Assembly (NCBI GenBank): GCA_021325375.1
Contig: JAJPHG010000014.1
Location: 62,001-126,000, forward strand
Source of the DNA: Alphaproteobacteria bacterium
Lineage (GTDB): Bacteria > Pseudomonadota > Alphaproteobacteria > Micropepsales > Micropepsaceae
Direction: 5' to 3'
Length of the DNA stretch: 64,000 bases
Shown: piece after piece, positions 23,987 through 30,690 of the stretch
How positions within the stretch are numbered: the first letter of the stretch is position 1
How the letters are laid out: each line of letters begins with the position of its first letter
Made by a program: the position numbers and the translations under genes
The notes under the pieces: model-generated
Told to the model about the DNA's origin: nothing
Database searches by the model: none
The model's input: the letters and a program-made list of their open reading frames with translations, nothing else

Positions 23987-26026
23987 TTACGCGTTGGCCT
24001 GCAGCGCGAAGTCGACCTTCATCGCGGTGACGCGCAAGCCCGACGCCAGCACGATCGGAAGCAGCGCGTCGAGACGCGTGGGATCCGACGAGTTGCGCTG
24101 CAGGATGAGACCGTTCCTGAACGAGTCGACATCCGTCAGCCACACCGACTGGGCGTTGCCGTTGGCCATGCGCGCGTAGGAAGCGGTGAGCACGGCCTTG
24201 CCGCTCTTGATCGTCACCACCGCCTGGTCGGGAAGGCCGGCGCTGAAGGCGCTGCCGGGCCCGAACGCCACGTCGTCGTCCAGGATCTTGGCGCGCGGGA
24301 AGGCCGCGCCCCAATCCTCCGTGAGCTGACGCACCACGGCCATGAGCGTGTAGAGCGTCTCGGTGTCGCGGTAGGCGATGTCCGGCGTGCCGTTCTCGTC
24401 GAGCTGATAGGTCGTGACCGCGCGCAGGATGTTGCAGGTGTAGTCGGGGTTGTAGTCCATCAGCGCCAGGCCCGTGCCGAGCAGCGTCTGGCGCGTCGCG
24501 TTGCTGAAGCGCTGGCTGCGGTGCGGCGCCAGGATGTCGACGACGCGAAGCGACTGCGTCGGCCGCGCCGGATCGACGCGCGAGCTCGCGGCGAACGCGC
24601 CGGCATAGGACGACACGACGTCATAGGCGGGCGCCGGCGAGCCGTTCTCGTAGCAGACGATCGTCATGTGGCGGTCGTTGCGGGTTGTGCCGAAGGACGT
24701 CGCGCTGGAGCCGTTGCCCGCGAAGGAGATGGCCGAGAAGGCGTGGCCGTAGACCTTGCGCAGCGGCGACCAGCGGCCCGTCGCGTCCGACATCAGCGTC
24801 TGGAAGTCGTTGAGCGCCGTCGTCGTCGTGTAGGGCTGGATGATGAAGTCGTACTGCGTGTCGCCGAGCACGCTGTCGAGGCTGCTGGTGAGCGGATCGA
24901 GCGCGCCGCCGCTCATCGCGGTGACGGCGATGCTCATGCCGGCCGGGATCTCCTGCTGGCCCGCGGTGCCGTAATAGTTGAGCTGGATGTCGATCGTGTT
25001 GCCGACATAGCCGACATGGTTGGCCGTCAGGGTCACCACGTTGTTGGTGCCGATGACGGAGGCGCTCGCCGTGACCGGCATCGACACGCCCAGGAAGTTG
25101 CGCTGCCTCGTCTTCAGGCCGAGGTCGTTGGCGTCGAAATAGCCGTTGATGGCGGAAGCGACCGCGCCGGCGATGGTTGCGACCGGCGTGCCCTTCGACA
25201 CCGGTACGGCGACGAGCCGGCCGGCGATGTAGATATAGAGGACGCCGTCCTCGTTGGGCGTGTGGTTGTCGTTGCCGAAATTGATGGTGCCGGTCGCCTT
25301 CATCGTGTTGCCGGCGAAGCCCAGGACGACCGCATAGCTCGGATTGGTCGCCGTCGCGTTGGAGGGAACGAGGAGCGTCGCGGTACCGGCGAGCGCGTTG
25401 TAGTTCGACAGTATGGCGCTGGCGGGGAAGCCGGTGGCGGTGCTGGTGATGCTCATGCCGTTGGACAGGTTCGCCGGCAGGTTGGTGAGGTTGGGGCTTG
25501 TGGCCGTCGCGCCGACATTGGCGGCGCTGATCGTGCCGTTGATGGTGGTGGAGATGGGTCCCGTGGTTCCGGTGAAATTGGCGGGAACGACGAGCGTCGC
25601 GGTGCCGTTCGTGGCGTTGTAGCCCGCCAGCGTGGCGTTGTTGGCGATGGTGCTGCCGGCGCCGTTGATGGTCATGCCGTTGACGGTGTTGGTGGGCAGG
25701 CCGGTGACCGTGGGGCTGCCGCTCGTCACGCCGACGCTGACGTTCTGCGAGCCGAAATCCTGCAGCGGCAGGACCCAGAGCGTGCCGTTCGGGTCGGAGG
25801 CGAGATAGCGCTCCACCATCGAGCCGATCATGGAGCCCGCGCCGAAGCGGCGCACCGCGGCCGCGACCGAGCTGATCTTGATCGGGACCTGCGCCTGCGG
25901 CGTCAGGGTCTGGCCGATCAGCAGCGTCCATTGCGGCGGCTGGCCGGGGATGTCGCCCTCGACCTCGGGATAGATGCCCGGGACGCGCTGGTTGGCGGGA
26001 ACGTAGTTGAAGCCGATATCTGTCAT
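23987..26026 (-). CDS. Contractile tail sheath protein (Mu gpL-like) with inserted repeats
   Basis: A 679-residue protein starting MTDIGFNYVPANQRVPGIYP and EVEGDIPGQPPQW, the hallmark of Mu gpL-type sheaths (IPAN.RVP..Y.E). The C-terminal half has DILAPHRSQRFSNATRQTLL, DYNPDYTCNILRAVTTYQL and RDTETLYTLMAVVRQLTEDW, the conserved sheath core. Family members are usually near 500 residues. The excess is mostly an insert at about 98-235 made of two similar Ig-like units (VNGMTINGAGST ... NGTATLVVPANFTGT and SNGMSITSTATG ... AGTATLLVPSNAT). Such surface-facing inserts decorate the sheath. Together with the tube this shows a contractile tail. Confidence 0.93.
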   Translation of the reverse strand: MTDIGFNYVPANQRVPGIYPEVEGDIPGQPPQWTLLIGQTLTPQAQVPIKISSVAAAVRRFGAGSMIGSMVERYLASDPNGTLWVLPLQDFGSQNVSVGVTSGSPTVTGLPTNTVNGMTINGAGSTIANNATLAGYNATNGTATLVVPANFTGTTGPISTTINGTISAANVGATATSPNLTNLPANLSNGMSITSTATGFPASAILSNYNALAGTATLLVPSNATATNPSYAVVLGFAGNTMKATGTINFGNDNHTPNEDGVLYIYIAGRLVAVPVSKGTPVATIAGAVASAINGYFDANDLGLKTRQRNFLGVSMPVTASASVIGTNNVVTLTANHVGYVGNTIDIQLNYYGTAGQQEIPAGMSIAVTAMSGGALDPLTSSLDSVLGDTQYDFIIQPYTTTTALNDFQTLMSDATGRWSPLRKVYGHAFSAISFAGNGSSATSFGTTRNDRHMTIVCYENGSPAPAYDVVSSYAGAFAASSRVDPARPTQSLRVVDILAPHRSQRFSNATRQTLLGTGLALMDYNPDYTCNILRAVTTYQLDENGTPDIAYRDTETLYTLMAVVRQLTEDWGAAFPRAKILDDDVAFGPGSAFSAGLPDQAVVTIKSGKAVLTASYARMANGNAQSVWLTDVDSFRNGLILQRNSSDPTRLDALLPIVLASGLRVTAMKVDFALQANA

Positions 26027-26037
26027 GTCGTTTCTCC

Positions 26038-26853
26038 TTAAGGGGTGGTGTCAATGTCGGCCACGATCTCGGGACGGCCGTCCGGTCCCGCCATGCGTGG
26101 CGCGGGCGCGACGGTGAACGGCTCCTGGCCTGTGAAGTCGCCGTTCGGGTCGAAGATGTTGATGCTGTCGAGGTAGAGGTTGATGCCGCCGAGCGATGGC
26201 CCGCGCGCCGGCTCGAAGATCTCGTACACGAAGCCGTTGATGCGGATGGTCGCCCGCGCCGTGAAGGTTGCGTGGCCAGCGTCGAAGCTGCGGGCGCGCG
26301 GGTAGGTGTCGACGCTCTCGATCCTCTCGAACAGCGCGACGAACGAGCCGACGTTGAAGAGATAGGTGCCGGTGGCGCCGCTGTAAGGCGCGCTCAGCGT
26401 CACCGTGCCGCCGGCGTTGACCGTCCTGATCGCCAGGAACGGATCGCGGGGGCTGATATTCGCGCCGCTCAGCATCATGCCGGGCGAGAGCCCGGTCGTG
26501 CTCTCCGGCGTCGCGGTGGCGCTGTTCTGCGTGCAGGCGATCGCGAGATCGCTGCCCTGCCCGCCCAGAAGCGCGTTCTCGGCGAGCTCGCACAGATCGT
26601 CGAGCTTGGCTTCCGCCAAAATGCGCGCGACGCTCTCGACCTCATCCGACGGCGTGCCGCCGGGAGCGGCGGCCTGGGCCGTGATCTCGATCTTGAACTC
26701 GCTGTGGGTGCGGAACTGCGGCGCGCTGCCGTAGTTGCCGCGCTTCCAGTCGCGCGACGTGATGACGAACCAGGATGCGTCGAGACCCGCGGCCGCAGCC
26801 GCGTTCGCCAGAAGCCCGCTTGCCGTGCCGCGCAACATCGCCCGCCAAAGCAT
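26038..26853 (-). CDS. Putative tail completion/terminator protein with inserted Ig-like unit
   Basis: A 271-residue protein immediately upstream of the sheath (11-base gap); AAAGGA precedes the ATG. It begins MLWRAMLRGTASGLLANAAA, has a SEFKIEITAQ segment and ends RINGFVYEIFEPARGP ... LYLDSINIFDP. I recognise no single family. The place before the sheath gene is where Mu-type phages keep their tail completion genes. An insert at about 108-166 (TTGLSPGMMLSG ... GGTVTLSAPYSGATGT) resembles the two units in the sheath insert. The functional name is inference from position. Confidence 0.55.
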   Translation of the reverse strand: MLWRAMLRGTASGLLANAAAAAGLDASWFVITSRDWKRGNYGSAPQFRTHSEFKIEITAQAAAPGGTPSDEVESVARILAEAKLDDLCELAENALLGGQGSDLAIACTQNSATATPESTTGLSPGMMLSGANISPRDPFLAIRTVNAGGTVTLSAPYSGATGTYLFNVGSFVALFERIESVDTYPRARSFDAGHATFTARATIRINGFVYEIFEPARGPSLGGINLYLDSINIFDPNGDFTGQEPFTVAPAPRMAGPDGRPEIVADIDTTP

Positions 26854-26896
26854 CGCGGTTTCCTTTCAGCTCGAGATGGAGACGCGAGGTGAAGCG

Positions 26897-26930
26897 CCCG
26901 GCCGGAGAGCGAGGGCTGTGTCCGGCCGGG
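26897..26930. other. Strong hairpin in a 184-bp gap inside the tail operon
   Basis: CCCGGCCGGA at 26897-26906 pairs perfectly with TCCGGCCGGG at 26921-26930 (10-bp stem, 14-base loop). A second stem, CCCGGGC-GAAA-GCCGGG, lies about 40 bases further right. There is no T-run, so it is not a classic terminator. It may affect translation or RNA stability of the sheath region. The other structural genes are nearly gapless. Confidence 0.5.
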
Positions 26931-27037
26931 ACCGGCGGGGAGACGCCGGCGCCACGCTTCGGTGCCCCGGGCGAAAGCCGGGCCTCGGGGGGAGACCGGC
27001 AAGCCGGGCCGTGCGCGGCCGCTTCGTTCGTGGAACT

Positions 27038-27241
27038 TTATTCCTGCTCGGCAGGCTCCTGATCGGAACCGGCATCCGGCTCCGGATCCGCGGGCTGTGC
27101 GGCCAGGTGCGCGAAGGAGTCGGCGTGGCTCTTGTGCATGCGCACGACGCTTCCCGCCGGATGGCCGGCGAAGCTGCGGCTCGGATAGATCGTGACGCCG
27201 TCGCGGGCGACGAAATCGACGTACTCTTCTTTCTTGGTCAT
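27038..27241 (-). CDS. Small protein, first gene of the tail structural operon
   Basis: A 67-residue protein, MTKKEEYVDFVARDGVTIYP and SRSFAGHPAGSVVRMHKS, with an acidic tail (DPEPDAGSDQEPAEQE). GGAG lies 8 bases before the ATG at 27241; a start further upstream would lack a ribosome site. Mu-like phages have a similarly small gene (DUF2635) just before their sheath genes, but the sequence match is weak, so function is not assigned. It is the first gene after the promoter-terminator leader at 27341-27428. Confidence 0.6.
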   Translation of the reverse strand: MTKKEEYVDFVARDGVTIYPSRSFAGHPAGSVVRMHKSHADSFAHLAAQPADPEPDAGSDQEPAEQE

Positions 27242-27340
27242 GACGGGTTCTCCAGTTGGTTTGAGTCCCACGCGCGCTCGCGTGGCCCACGCGGGACTTC
27301 GCGACGAAACGAAAGAGGCGGAAGCGGTGGTGAAGGGTGG

Positions 27341-27378
27341 AAAAGAAAACGCCTCGCCGGACTTTCGTCCGCGAGGCG
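27341..27378 (-). terminator. Intrinsic terminator just downstream of a promoter
   Basis: On the minus strand GCCTCGC-GGAC-GAAA-GTCC-G-GCGAGGC folds into a strong stem with a GAAA loop (27350-27378) and is followed by TTTTCTTTT. The stem begins only about 15 bases after the expected start site of the promoter at 27400-27428. Unless read through, transcription into the tail genes would stop here after about 50 bases. Confidence 0.75.
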
Positions 27379-27399
27379 CATCTACTCACCATGACGAAA

Positions 27400-27428
27400 A
27401 CACTACGCGGCGGGGGCCCCCCTGTCAA
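27400..27428 (-). promoter_or_regulatory. Promoter for the tail structural operon
   Basis: The minus strand carries a perfect TTGACA (27428-27423), a 17-base spacer and TAGTGT (27405-27400). An ATG lies at 27392, close to the likely start of transcription. A strong terminator hairpin follows within the first 50 bases. The first structural gene starts at 27241. Confidence 0.6.
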
Positions 27429-27521
27429 TCGCGAAAATCGCGCCTGTCGTTTTTTCTCGACGACGATTTTAGACGAAGTTTTGGAGGAGATATGTTCTCG
27501 CCAATCGTTCACCAACCAAAC

Positions 27522-27697
27522 TGTCATGGCCCGGATGCGGGCCACCCAGGTGGGTTCTGCGCGCTCTTGAAATGATTCACGCGGAGACGCGGAGTGCGCA
27601 GAGGTTATTTTCCACTCCGCGCACTCCGCGTCTCCGCGTGCGATTGTTCGAAGAGCGGAGCTATCATCTGGGTGGCCCGCAGTCGCGGGCCATGACA
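27522..27697. repeat. Palindromic-ended repeat, family A copy 2
   Basis: Bounded by TGTCATGGCCCGGATGCGG and its inverted partner ending GCGGGCCATGACA. The core contains an inverted pair of cgcggagacgcggag-type sequences. This copy separates the DUF6456-type regulator gene from the tail promoter. With the terminator and promoter it fills the 470-bp gap 27242-27710. Confidence 0.88.
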
Positions 27698-27710
27698 TTG
27701 AGGGAATCGT

Positions 27711-28319
27711 TCAATCGAACTGCTGGAACGGATGGATCGGTTGCGCTTCGCCGCCGCGGATCCTGGCGCGGACGGCGTAGGCCAGGCCGTAATGCGCCGC
27801 GAGCGCGTCGAGCGCCACGCGCAGGGCCGGCAGCACCGCGTTGTCCTTCACGCTCATGAGCTGCGCGGTCTGCGTCAGCGTCATGTCATCGATGACGACG
27901 TGCTCGAGCAGGAACCGCGCCGACTGTCCCACCGCGCGCAGCGCCTTCTTCTTGCGGTCGGCCGCGTCGATCTTGATCTGGCTGATGTCGGTCGGGCCGT
28001 AGCTTGCGCCGCGCGGACCGAAATTGAGCGTGCCCGGGATCGACGACAGCCCCGCGAGCGAATGATCGTCCTGCAGCTTCTCGCCCGCCGCGTGGCGCAC
28101 GCTGGCGAGCTTCAGATCGTCGCCCGCGCGGTCGCGCAGATGGCCCAGATGATGCAGGCGGCAGAGCGTGCAGTGGTTGGTGTTGCGGCGCACGACCTCG
28201 CGCGCCCTGGCGTCGGTCTGCGCGACGCCGTGGACGATCTCGAGCACCGGCGGGCGTCCGCCATAGCCGACCTGAAGGCCGCGCGATTCGGTTGCGGCAT
28301 CTTGCTTGGACTTGCTCAC
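27711..28319 (-). CDS. DUF6456-like putative regulator
   Basis: A 202-residue protein with a GTG start at 28319. The C-terminal half fits the DUF6456 pattern: AAGEKLQDDHSLAGL, ALRAVGQSARFLLEHVVI and PALRVALDALAAHYGL. The N-terminal part has CTLCRLHHLGHLRD, with a CxxC and several His residues. From memory, proteins of this type occur in prophage and gene-transfer-agent regulation in alphaproteobacteria; I could not check that here. It is the last gene of the leftward regulatory operon and stands directly before the tail operon leader, a good place for an activator of the tail genes. DNA binding is not proven by the sequence. Confidence 0.6.
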   Translation of the reverse strand: MSKSKQDAATESRGLQVGYGGRPPVLEIVHGVAQTDARAREVVRRNTNHCTLCRLHHLGHLRDRAGDDLKLASVRHAAGEKLQDDHSLAGLSSIPGTLNFGPRGASYGPTDISQIKIDAADRKKKALRAVGQSARFLLEHVVIDDMTLTQTAQLMSVKDNAVLPALRVALDALAAHYGLAYAVRARIRGGEAQPIHPFQQFD

Positions 28320-28335
28320 GCGCCTGCTCTCCCGT

Positions 28336-28512
28336 TCACCACCACGCCACCGCGCCGATGCCCAGCACGAAACCGATCGCCAGCCCGGCGCACGAGCCGG
28401 CGAGAAACATCAGCGCGCGCGAGCGGCGCAGCAGCGCGAACAGCGTCGTGCGCTCGGCTGCCGGGCTTTCGAGCCCGGTCTCGCCGGCGTGCCGGACAAG
28501 CTTTCCCCACAT
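28336..28512 (-). CDS. Small single-pass membrane protein
   Basis: A 58-residue protein from ATG 28512, which has GAGGG 8 bases upstream; a GTG at 28527 overlapping the previous stop is an alternative start. A basic N-terminal half is followed by one membrane segment (ALMFLAGSCAGLAIGFVLGIG). No family is recognised. It lies in the leftward regulatory operon between the VRR-NUC nuclease and the DUF6456-like gene. A holin-like or membrane-anchor role is possible but unsupported. Confidence 0.6.
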   Translation of the reverse strand: MWGKLVRHAGETGLESPAAERTTLFALLRRSRALMFLAGSCAGLAIGFVLGIGAVAWW

Positions 28513-28523
28513 CGTCGCCGCCC

Positions 28524-28922
28524 TCACGCCGCGCGCCCGCGCAACAGGCCCGGCTTGAGCGGGATGCCCATCTCGCGCAGGCGCACCAGCGCCTCGGTCA
28601 GATCGCGCGCGACCTCGACGCGCATGCCCGCGTCGCGCAGCGCGACCTGCGCCGCGCGCTCCGCGTCGCTCAATCCGTCGCCATGCGCCTTGAGCTCGAG
28701 CCCGAAGGCGCGACCGCCATGGATGAAGACGAGATCGGGCGCGCCCGCCATCGCACCTTGCGCGAATCCGGGCGCGTGCCGGTCGTCCTGCGGCAACGCG
28801 AAGAACGCCGTCTCCTTGGGGAGCGAGGCGCGCAACAGCCGCACCAGCGCCCCGCGCAGCGACGGCTCCACGCGCCGGGCACGGCGGCGGGCGAATTCGA
28901 GCGTGAACCCCGAACCGGACAT
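28524..28922 (-). CDS. VRR-NUC domain nuclease
   Basis: A 132-residue protein starting MSGSGFTLEFARRRARRVEP. It has the VRR-NUC/PD-(D/E)XK core: GAPDLVFIHGGRAFGLELKA (Asp and Glu-x-Lys as metal ligands), then Q and VARDLTEALVRLREMGI. Such stand-alone domains are common in phages as structure-specific nucleases. The start ATG overlaps the preceding stop by one base (TGATG), so the longer open frame upstream was rejected. It belongs to the leftward switch operon. Confidence 0.85.
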   Translation of the reverse strand: MSGSGFTLEFARRRARRVEPSLRGALVRLLRASLPKETAFFALPQDDRHAPGFAQGAMAGAPDLVFIHGGRAFGLELKAHGDGLSDAERAAQVALRDAGMRVEVARDLTEALVRLREMGIPLKPGLLRGRAA

Positions 28923-29236
28923 CACGCCGCCTCTTTGGACAGGGCGGCTTCGGGGAGCGCGGCCGAGCCGGGCGCGAGCTGCTCGCCGCAATGCGGGCAG
29001 CGCTGGCGGATCACCGCGATGCCGCGGCGCGCGACCTTGCCGTCGGCCATGCGCAGCCGCTTGACCGCGCCGCGCTCCTCCAGCGAGCGCACCAGCGCCG
29101 AGGCGTAGGCCTTGGATTTGGGGCTGAGGCCCACGCCGGCGCAGATCTCCTGCATCGACGGCGAGACGCCGTTCTCCGCGACGCTGCGCTCGATGAATTG
29201 AAGGCAGTCCTGCATGCGCTGGGTGAAGGCGCTCAT
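28922..29236 (-). CDS. LexA-like winged-helix DNA-binding protein
   Basis: A 104-residue protein, MSAFTQRMQDCLQFIERSVA and NGVSPSMQEICAGVGLSPKS, then ALVRSLEERGAVKRLRMADG. This is the pattern of the LexA N-terminal winged helix without the protease half. A CPHCGEQL motif gives one CxxC pair near the C-terminus. As first gene of the leftward operon beside the repressor operators it is placed like an early regulator. It is directly coupled to the nuclease gene. Confidence 0.78.
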   Translation of the reverse strand: MSAFTQRMQDCLQFIERSVAENGVSPSMQEICAGVGLSPKSKAYASALVRSLEERGAVKRLRMADGKVARRGIAVIRQRCPHCGEQLAPGSAALPEAALSKEAA

Positions 29237-29271
29237 CGGCGGTCTCGCTTCCGTCTGGGTTGCATCGCGAG

Positions 29272-29300
29272 ACTATGTAGGGTATTTCCTATTCTGTAAA
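29272..29300 (-). promoter_or_regulatory. Leftward promoter of the regulatory operon
   Basis: The minus strand reads TTTACA (29300-29295), a 17-base spacer, then CATAGT (29277-29272). The palindrome at 29278-29291 fills most of the spacer, so a bound repressor would block it. The first gene starts at 29236. Confidence 0.6.
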
Positions 29301-29337
29301 GCGTATATTTCCTACTTTCGTCATAGGATGCTCCCTA
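29278..29337. promoter_or_regulatory. Three repressor operators at 23-bp spacing
   Basis: TAGG-GTATTT-CCTA (29278-29291), GCGT-ATATTT-CCTA (29301-29314, one good half) and TAGG-ATGCTC-CCTA (29324-29337) have the same 14-bp size and begin exactly 23 bp apart. They lie between the divergent winged-helix and repressor genes. A likely -10 for the repressor gene, TATATT (29304-29309), falls inside the middle site. This is the layout of a CI-type control region with autoregulation. Confidence 0.72.
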
Positions 29338-29351
29338 TTATGATGACGGAC

Positions 29352-30062
29352 ATGGCGAACGAATCTTTCCGTGATGACCCCGCGCGCCGCCTGGTGGCCG
29401 CGAAGATCAAGGAGCGCGGTCTGGACATGGCCGGGCTCTCGCGCGAGATCGGCATGAACCAGACCTATGTCCAGCAATATCTGACGAAGGGCAGCCCCAG
29501 GTTCCTGCCCGAGATCCAACGCCGCAAGCTCGCCCGCCTGCTCGATATCGACGAGCACATGCTCAGGCCCTGGGAGGACGGCGAGTTCCCCGAGAGCCGC
29601 ACCATCCAGACCTCGCCGCTCTATCGCTCGATGAGTCCGTCGCTGTCCTACAGCGGTCCCGAGATGGTGCCGGTGAAAGGCACCGGCGCGGGCGGCAGCG
29701 ACGGCGAGACCGACTGGAACGGCGAGACCGTCGACAACGTGGCCCGGCCGCAATCCCTGATCGGCGTGCCCAACGCCTATGCGGTCTACGTCTATGGCGA
29801 CTCGATGGCGCCGCGCTATCGCCATGGCGAGCTCGTCTTCATGCATCCCGGCCGGCCGCCGAGCCGCGGCTGCTACGTTCTGGTCCAGCTCGGCGAGCGC
29901 AGCGAGCCCACCGGCTCGACCACGCGCGCGCTGATCAAGGAATATGTGCGCCAGACGGACAAGAAGCTCGTGCTGGCCCAACTCAACCCGCCCAAGACCT
30001 TCGAGATCGACATGTCGCTGGTCAAAGGCATCCACCGCATCGTCGCCAGCGGCGAGCCGTAG
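29352..30062 (+). CDS. CI/LexA-type S24 family repressor
   Basis: A 236-residue protein from ATG 29352; in-frame ATGs at 29328, 29340 and 29343 are alternatives. The N-terminal helix-turn-helix is near 25-50 (LDMAGLSREIGMNQTYVQQY). The C-terminal S24 peptidase has Ser151 in YVYGDSMAPRYRHGE and Lys196 in TTRALIKEYVR. A candidate self-cleavage site, Ala113-Gly114, lies 38 residues before Ser151, about the spacing in lambda CI. It should hold the tail locus silent and be inactivated by RecA after DNA damage. It overlaps no neighbour and faces the leftward operon across the three operators. Confidence 0.88.
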   Translation: MANESFRDDPARRLVAAKIKERGLDMAGLSREIGMNQTYVQQYLTKGSPRFLPEIQRRKLARLLDIDEHMLRPWEDGEFPESRTIQTSPLYRSMSPSLSYSGPEMVPVKGTGAGGSDGETDWNGETVDNVARPQSLIGVPNAYAVYVYGDSMAPRYRHGELVFMHPGRPPSRGCYVLVQLGERSEPTGSTTRALIKEYVRQTDKKLVLAQLNPPKTFEIDMSLVKGIHRIVASGEP

Positions 30063-30079
30063 GTTCTGAAGCTCTTCCC

Positions 30080-30241
30080 GTCATGGCCCGCGAATGCGGG
30101 CCACCCAGTTGGGTTCTGCACGCCGCTGAAAAGGACTCATGCGGAGACGCGGAGGTTCTTTGCTTCTCCGCGGCTCCGCGTGCAGTTCTTTTGAGATCAA
30201 GCGGACGTCACCTGGGTGGCCCGCATTCGCGGGCCATGACA
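30080..30241. repeat. Palindromic-ended repeat, family A copy 3
   Basis: Starts GTCATGGCCCGCGAATGCGG and ends GCGGGCCATGACA, with a core carrying gcggagacgcggag and its inverted partner. It lies between the repressor stop and the operator-promoter at 30271. Confidence 0.88.
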
Positions 30242-30270
30242 GTGGGCTAGTCTCCCTCTACGCGAACTAA

Positions 30271-30313
30271 TAGGATTTTTCCTATTGACAGGATGTGGGA
30301 AACTTCCTACCAT
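30271..30313 (+). promoter_or_regulatory. Repressed rightward promoter with two operators
   Basis: A perfect palindrome TAGGA-TTTT-TCCTA (30271-30284) abuts TTGACA (30285-30290), followed by a 17-base spacer and TACCAT (30308-30313). A second site, TGGG-AAACTT-CCTA (30296-30309), covers the spacer. They share the TAGG-N6-CCTA form with the sites beside the repressor gene. Since transcription would begin near 30320, the gene start at 30347 was preferred to the ATG at 30293. Confidence 0.75.
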
Positions 30314-30346
30314 ATTCGCGCAGAACGTGAAAGGCTGGAAACTGCC

Positions 30347-30577
30347 ATGGACAGGATCGCGACGCCGCTGTCGCCGGCCTTGGAATATGGTGCGCTGCGG
30401 GGCGAGCGCGACACCCGCGCCATCCTCGCCGCCGATCTCTTCGAGGGCGCGCTGCAATGGGATGCCCGCGCCGAGCGCGCGGCGCGCGACGGCCACGACC
30501 TGCTGACCCAGACCTGCCGGCGCAACGCGGCGCTGTTGCGCGAGCGCGCGCATGTCCTGCTGGAGAAGTGCCCGTGA
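30347..30577 (+). CDS. Hypothetical protein of the repressed rightward operon (76 aa)
   Basis: MDRIATPLSPALEYGALRGE, then a helical stretch ILAADLFEGALQWDARAERA and LLTQTCRRNAALLRERAHVL. It looks like an all-helical, basic small protein; no family recognised. It is the first of three genes joined by GTGA and ATGA overlaps under an operator-covered promoter. It should therefore be expressed when the repressor is inactivated. No structural or lysis motif is visible. Confidence 0.6.
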   Translation: MDRIATPLSPALEYGALRGERDTRAILAADLFEGALQWDARAERAARDGHDLLTQTCRRNAALLRERAHVLLEKCP

Positions 30578-30690
30578 AGCCGCCGCGCGCCCGCCTTCTG
30601 CCGAAGGAGACGCGCGCGTGGCTCCTCGCCTTCGCCGCGGCGCTGTGCCTGGCGGCCGTCATCGTCCTGGGCGCGCGGGGCCATCCATGA
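30574..30690 (+). CDS. Very small membrane protein (38 aa)
   Basis: The GTG start overlaps the previous stop (GTGA) and the stop overlaps the next start (ATGA). The sequence begins VKPPRARLLPKETRAW, followed by a single membrane segment LLAFAAALCLAAVIVLG. The overlaps on both sides argue that it is translated. Function unknown; a small holin-like or regulatory membrane peptide is possible. Confidence 0.55.
   Translation: MKPPRARLLPKETRAWLLAFAAALCLAAVIVLGARGHP

Noticed and set aside
12749..27241. Type VI secretion system
   Set aside because: There is a sheath and tube, but no ClpV ATPase, TssJLM membrane complex or TssBC pair; gene order and motifs match Mu tails.
30293..30346. Upstream start of the rightward operon at ATG 30293
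   Set aside because: This ATG lies inside the promoter spacer, upstream of the -10 element, so it would not be in the transcript.
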